A stretch of 64,000 nucleotides of DNA. Origin: Pseudomonas promysalinigenes. GTDB lineage: Bacteria; Pseudomonadota; Gammaproteobacteria; Pseudomonadales; Pseudomonadaceae. Below are positions 63,236-64,000 of this stretch, piece by piece. A program made the position numbers and the translations under genes. The stretch covers positions 2,976,001 through 3,040,000 of the forward strand of contig NZ_CP077094.1 in assembly GCF_014269025.2 (NCBI RefSeq). The letters run 5' to 3'. Each line of letters begins with the position of its first letter. The first letter of the stretch is position 1. Below the pieces are notes generated by a model, which searched no databases, was not told where the DNA came from, and was given only the letters and a program-made list of their open reading frames with translations.

Positions 63236-64000
63236 AGGGCGCCTACCAAATCCTCTTCGTCCTCTTCATCCTCTTCCCCTGATGGATTGTCACCGGGAAT
63301 CCCTACCGCACCGGGCTTAGGGAAGTCGTTGTACACATGCTCAAGGAATTGCGTTATTCCTGGAGGCAGCTCATCAATCGAGCACAGATCGAGCAGTCGA
63401 GCTGCATAGCCGTTCCCTTTGTTGCTTTTAAGGGCCTTCAACATGTTGGCCCTGACGCCATCGTCGTTGGGACGCTCACCAGGAATGCCTAGGTTGCCTT
63501 GATCCCCAGTCTCTCGAATAGCGCAGAGGAAAGTCCACTGATGATTCACTGGTGTCTGATCGATCAACAGTTTTTCGATATTCGGCTGAGGTATTTCGTA
63601 AGGCAAATCGAAAGCATCCACGAACTTTTGGTTGTCCTCCGGTTTGCGTGGTTTGTAGTCATAGAATGCGTAAGTCCTAAGCCCAAGGGCTTTGAAAAAA
63701 GCCCCAAAATTAGGGAGCGAGCCGTCTCCCTCCACCGGGAAGATAGTTATGCCAGCGAGGTCTAGGGCAAATAGATCAGGATCAGCTTGCTCCATTTTTT
63801 CAGCTACAGCAGATAGAGCACTGTGTTCAGTAATACCCTCAGCAACGATCACTCCCGGACCAAGCATTGCCTCAGCCAAGCCTCTCCTTGCGTGACGCTT
63901 GTACATTTTCCCTTTCAGGGTCGCGCCCGCCGAGACTGTCGTAGACTCAACGGTGGCTTCACCATTGCGCCGCAAGATGATGATCTGTGAAGGGTCAAAC
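63232..64000 (-). CDS. gajA: OLD-family TOPRIM nuclease, GajA-type, N-terminus beyond right edge
   Basis: About 256 C-terminal residues are seen; the frame is open to the right edge and begins with FDPSQIIILRRNGE. The TOPRIM core is present: GVIVAEGITEHSALSAVAEK (first acidic motif), then ITIFPVEGDGSLPNFGAFFK and LRTYAFYDYKP. The tail is acidic (GEEDEEDEEDLVG). This matches the C-terminal nuclease domain of OLD/GajA proteins, whose ATPase domain would lie outside the window. It overlaps the helicase by 4 nt. A TTG at 63975 is an internal codon, not the start. Confidence 0.82.
   Translation of the reverse strand, partial: FDPSQIIILRRNGEATVESTTVSAGATLKGKMYKRHARRGLAEAMLGPGVIVAEGITEHSALSAVAEKMEQADPDLFALDLAGITIFPVEGDGSLPNFGAFFKALGLRTYAFYDYKPRKPEDNQKFVDAFDLPYEIPQPNIEKLLIDQTPVNHQWTFLCAIRETGDQGNLGIPGERPNDDGVRANMLKALKSNKGNGYAARLLDLCSIDELPPGITQFLEHVYNDFPKPGAVGIPGDNPSGEEDEEDEEDLVGAL

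Noticed and set aside
1..64000. CRISPR arrays, insertion sequences, integrase or att sites
   Set aside because: No regularly spaced repeats, transposase or integrase motifs, or flanking direct repeats were seen in reading the window.

Overview
The window reads as chromosome or a large accessory element of a Pseudomonas (putida/fluorescens-like gammaproteobacterium). The clearest signs are an MvaT/MvaU-type H-NS analogue (54408-54773), a Pseudomonas-style homoprotocatechuate cluster with split hpaG1/hpaG2, and many small catabolic operons each paired with its own regulator. Almost every gene is catabolic, transport or regulatory until about 54.4 kb. After that the content changes to defence and unknown genes. 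No rRNA, tRNA, CRISPR array or insertion sequence was seen.

Region A (1-8929) holds an APC permease (cut by the left edge), a MoaF-like protein, a porin, a chemoreceptor, a phenylacetaldehyde-type aldehyde dehydrogenase and a PuuB-like FAD amine oxidase. Three copies of one 19-bp inverted repeat (arms CTTGRC and GYCAAG, 7-nt spacer; the copy at 5770 has one arm mismatch) sit 70-100 bp upstream of the MoaF gene, the porin and the aldehyde dehydrogenase. They tie the region into one probable monoamine-degradation regulon.

Region B (8990-21246) is a complete N-methylglutamate pathway for methylamine: gmaS and mgsABC on the minus strand, and purU, folD and mgdABCD on the plus strand, with an XRE-cupin regulator between them. 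A 24-bp element recurs in front of both operons, with a weaker copy before the regulator. The mgd genes would usually be annotated as sarcosine oxidase; the neighbours argue otherwise. Region C (21552-31930) has an orphan LuxR regulator, then an SDR and NCS1 permease divergent from an amidohydrolase, SnoaL-like protein, COG0523 GTPase, outer-membrane protein and MFS operon, closed by an AraC regulator. Its substrate is unknown.

Region D (31998-45290) is the 4-hydroxyphenylacetate/homoprotocatechuate meta-cleavage pathway: hpaR, hpaA, hpaG1G2EDFXHI, a second hpaR, and a two-component C1/C2-type hydroxylase in place of HpaBC. Region E (45604-54352) has a luciferase-like oxidoreductase, a GlcG/HbpS protein, a TetR-controlled exporter, a second permease, a second MoaF and two SDRs. 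Together A, B, D and E would suit a strain that takes N-methylated phenolic amines apart into methylamine and hydroxyphenylacetaldehyde. That is an inference from gene content.

Region F (54408-64000) begins with the MvaT-family protein. It continues with a helix-hairpin-helix-like protein, a 702-residue protein with a nuclease-like C-terminus, two related small genes (one broken by a stop), a three-gene envelope operon, an XRE regulator, and a Gabija-type helicase/OLD-nuclease pair cut by the right edge. This is the best place to look for an undescribed defence module.
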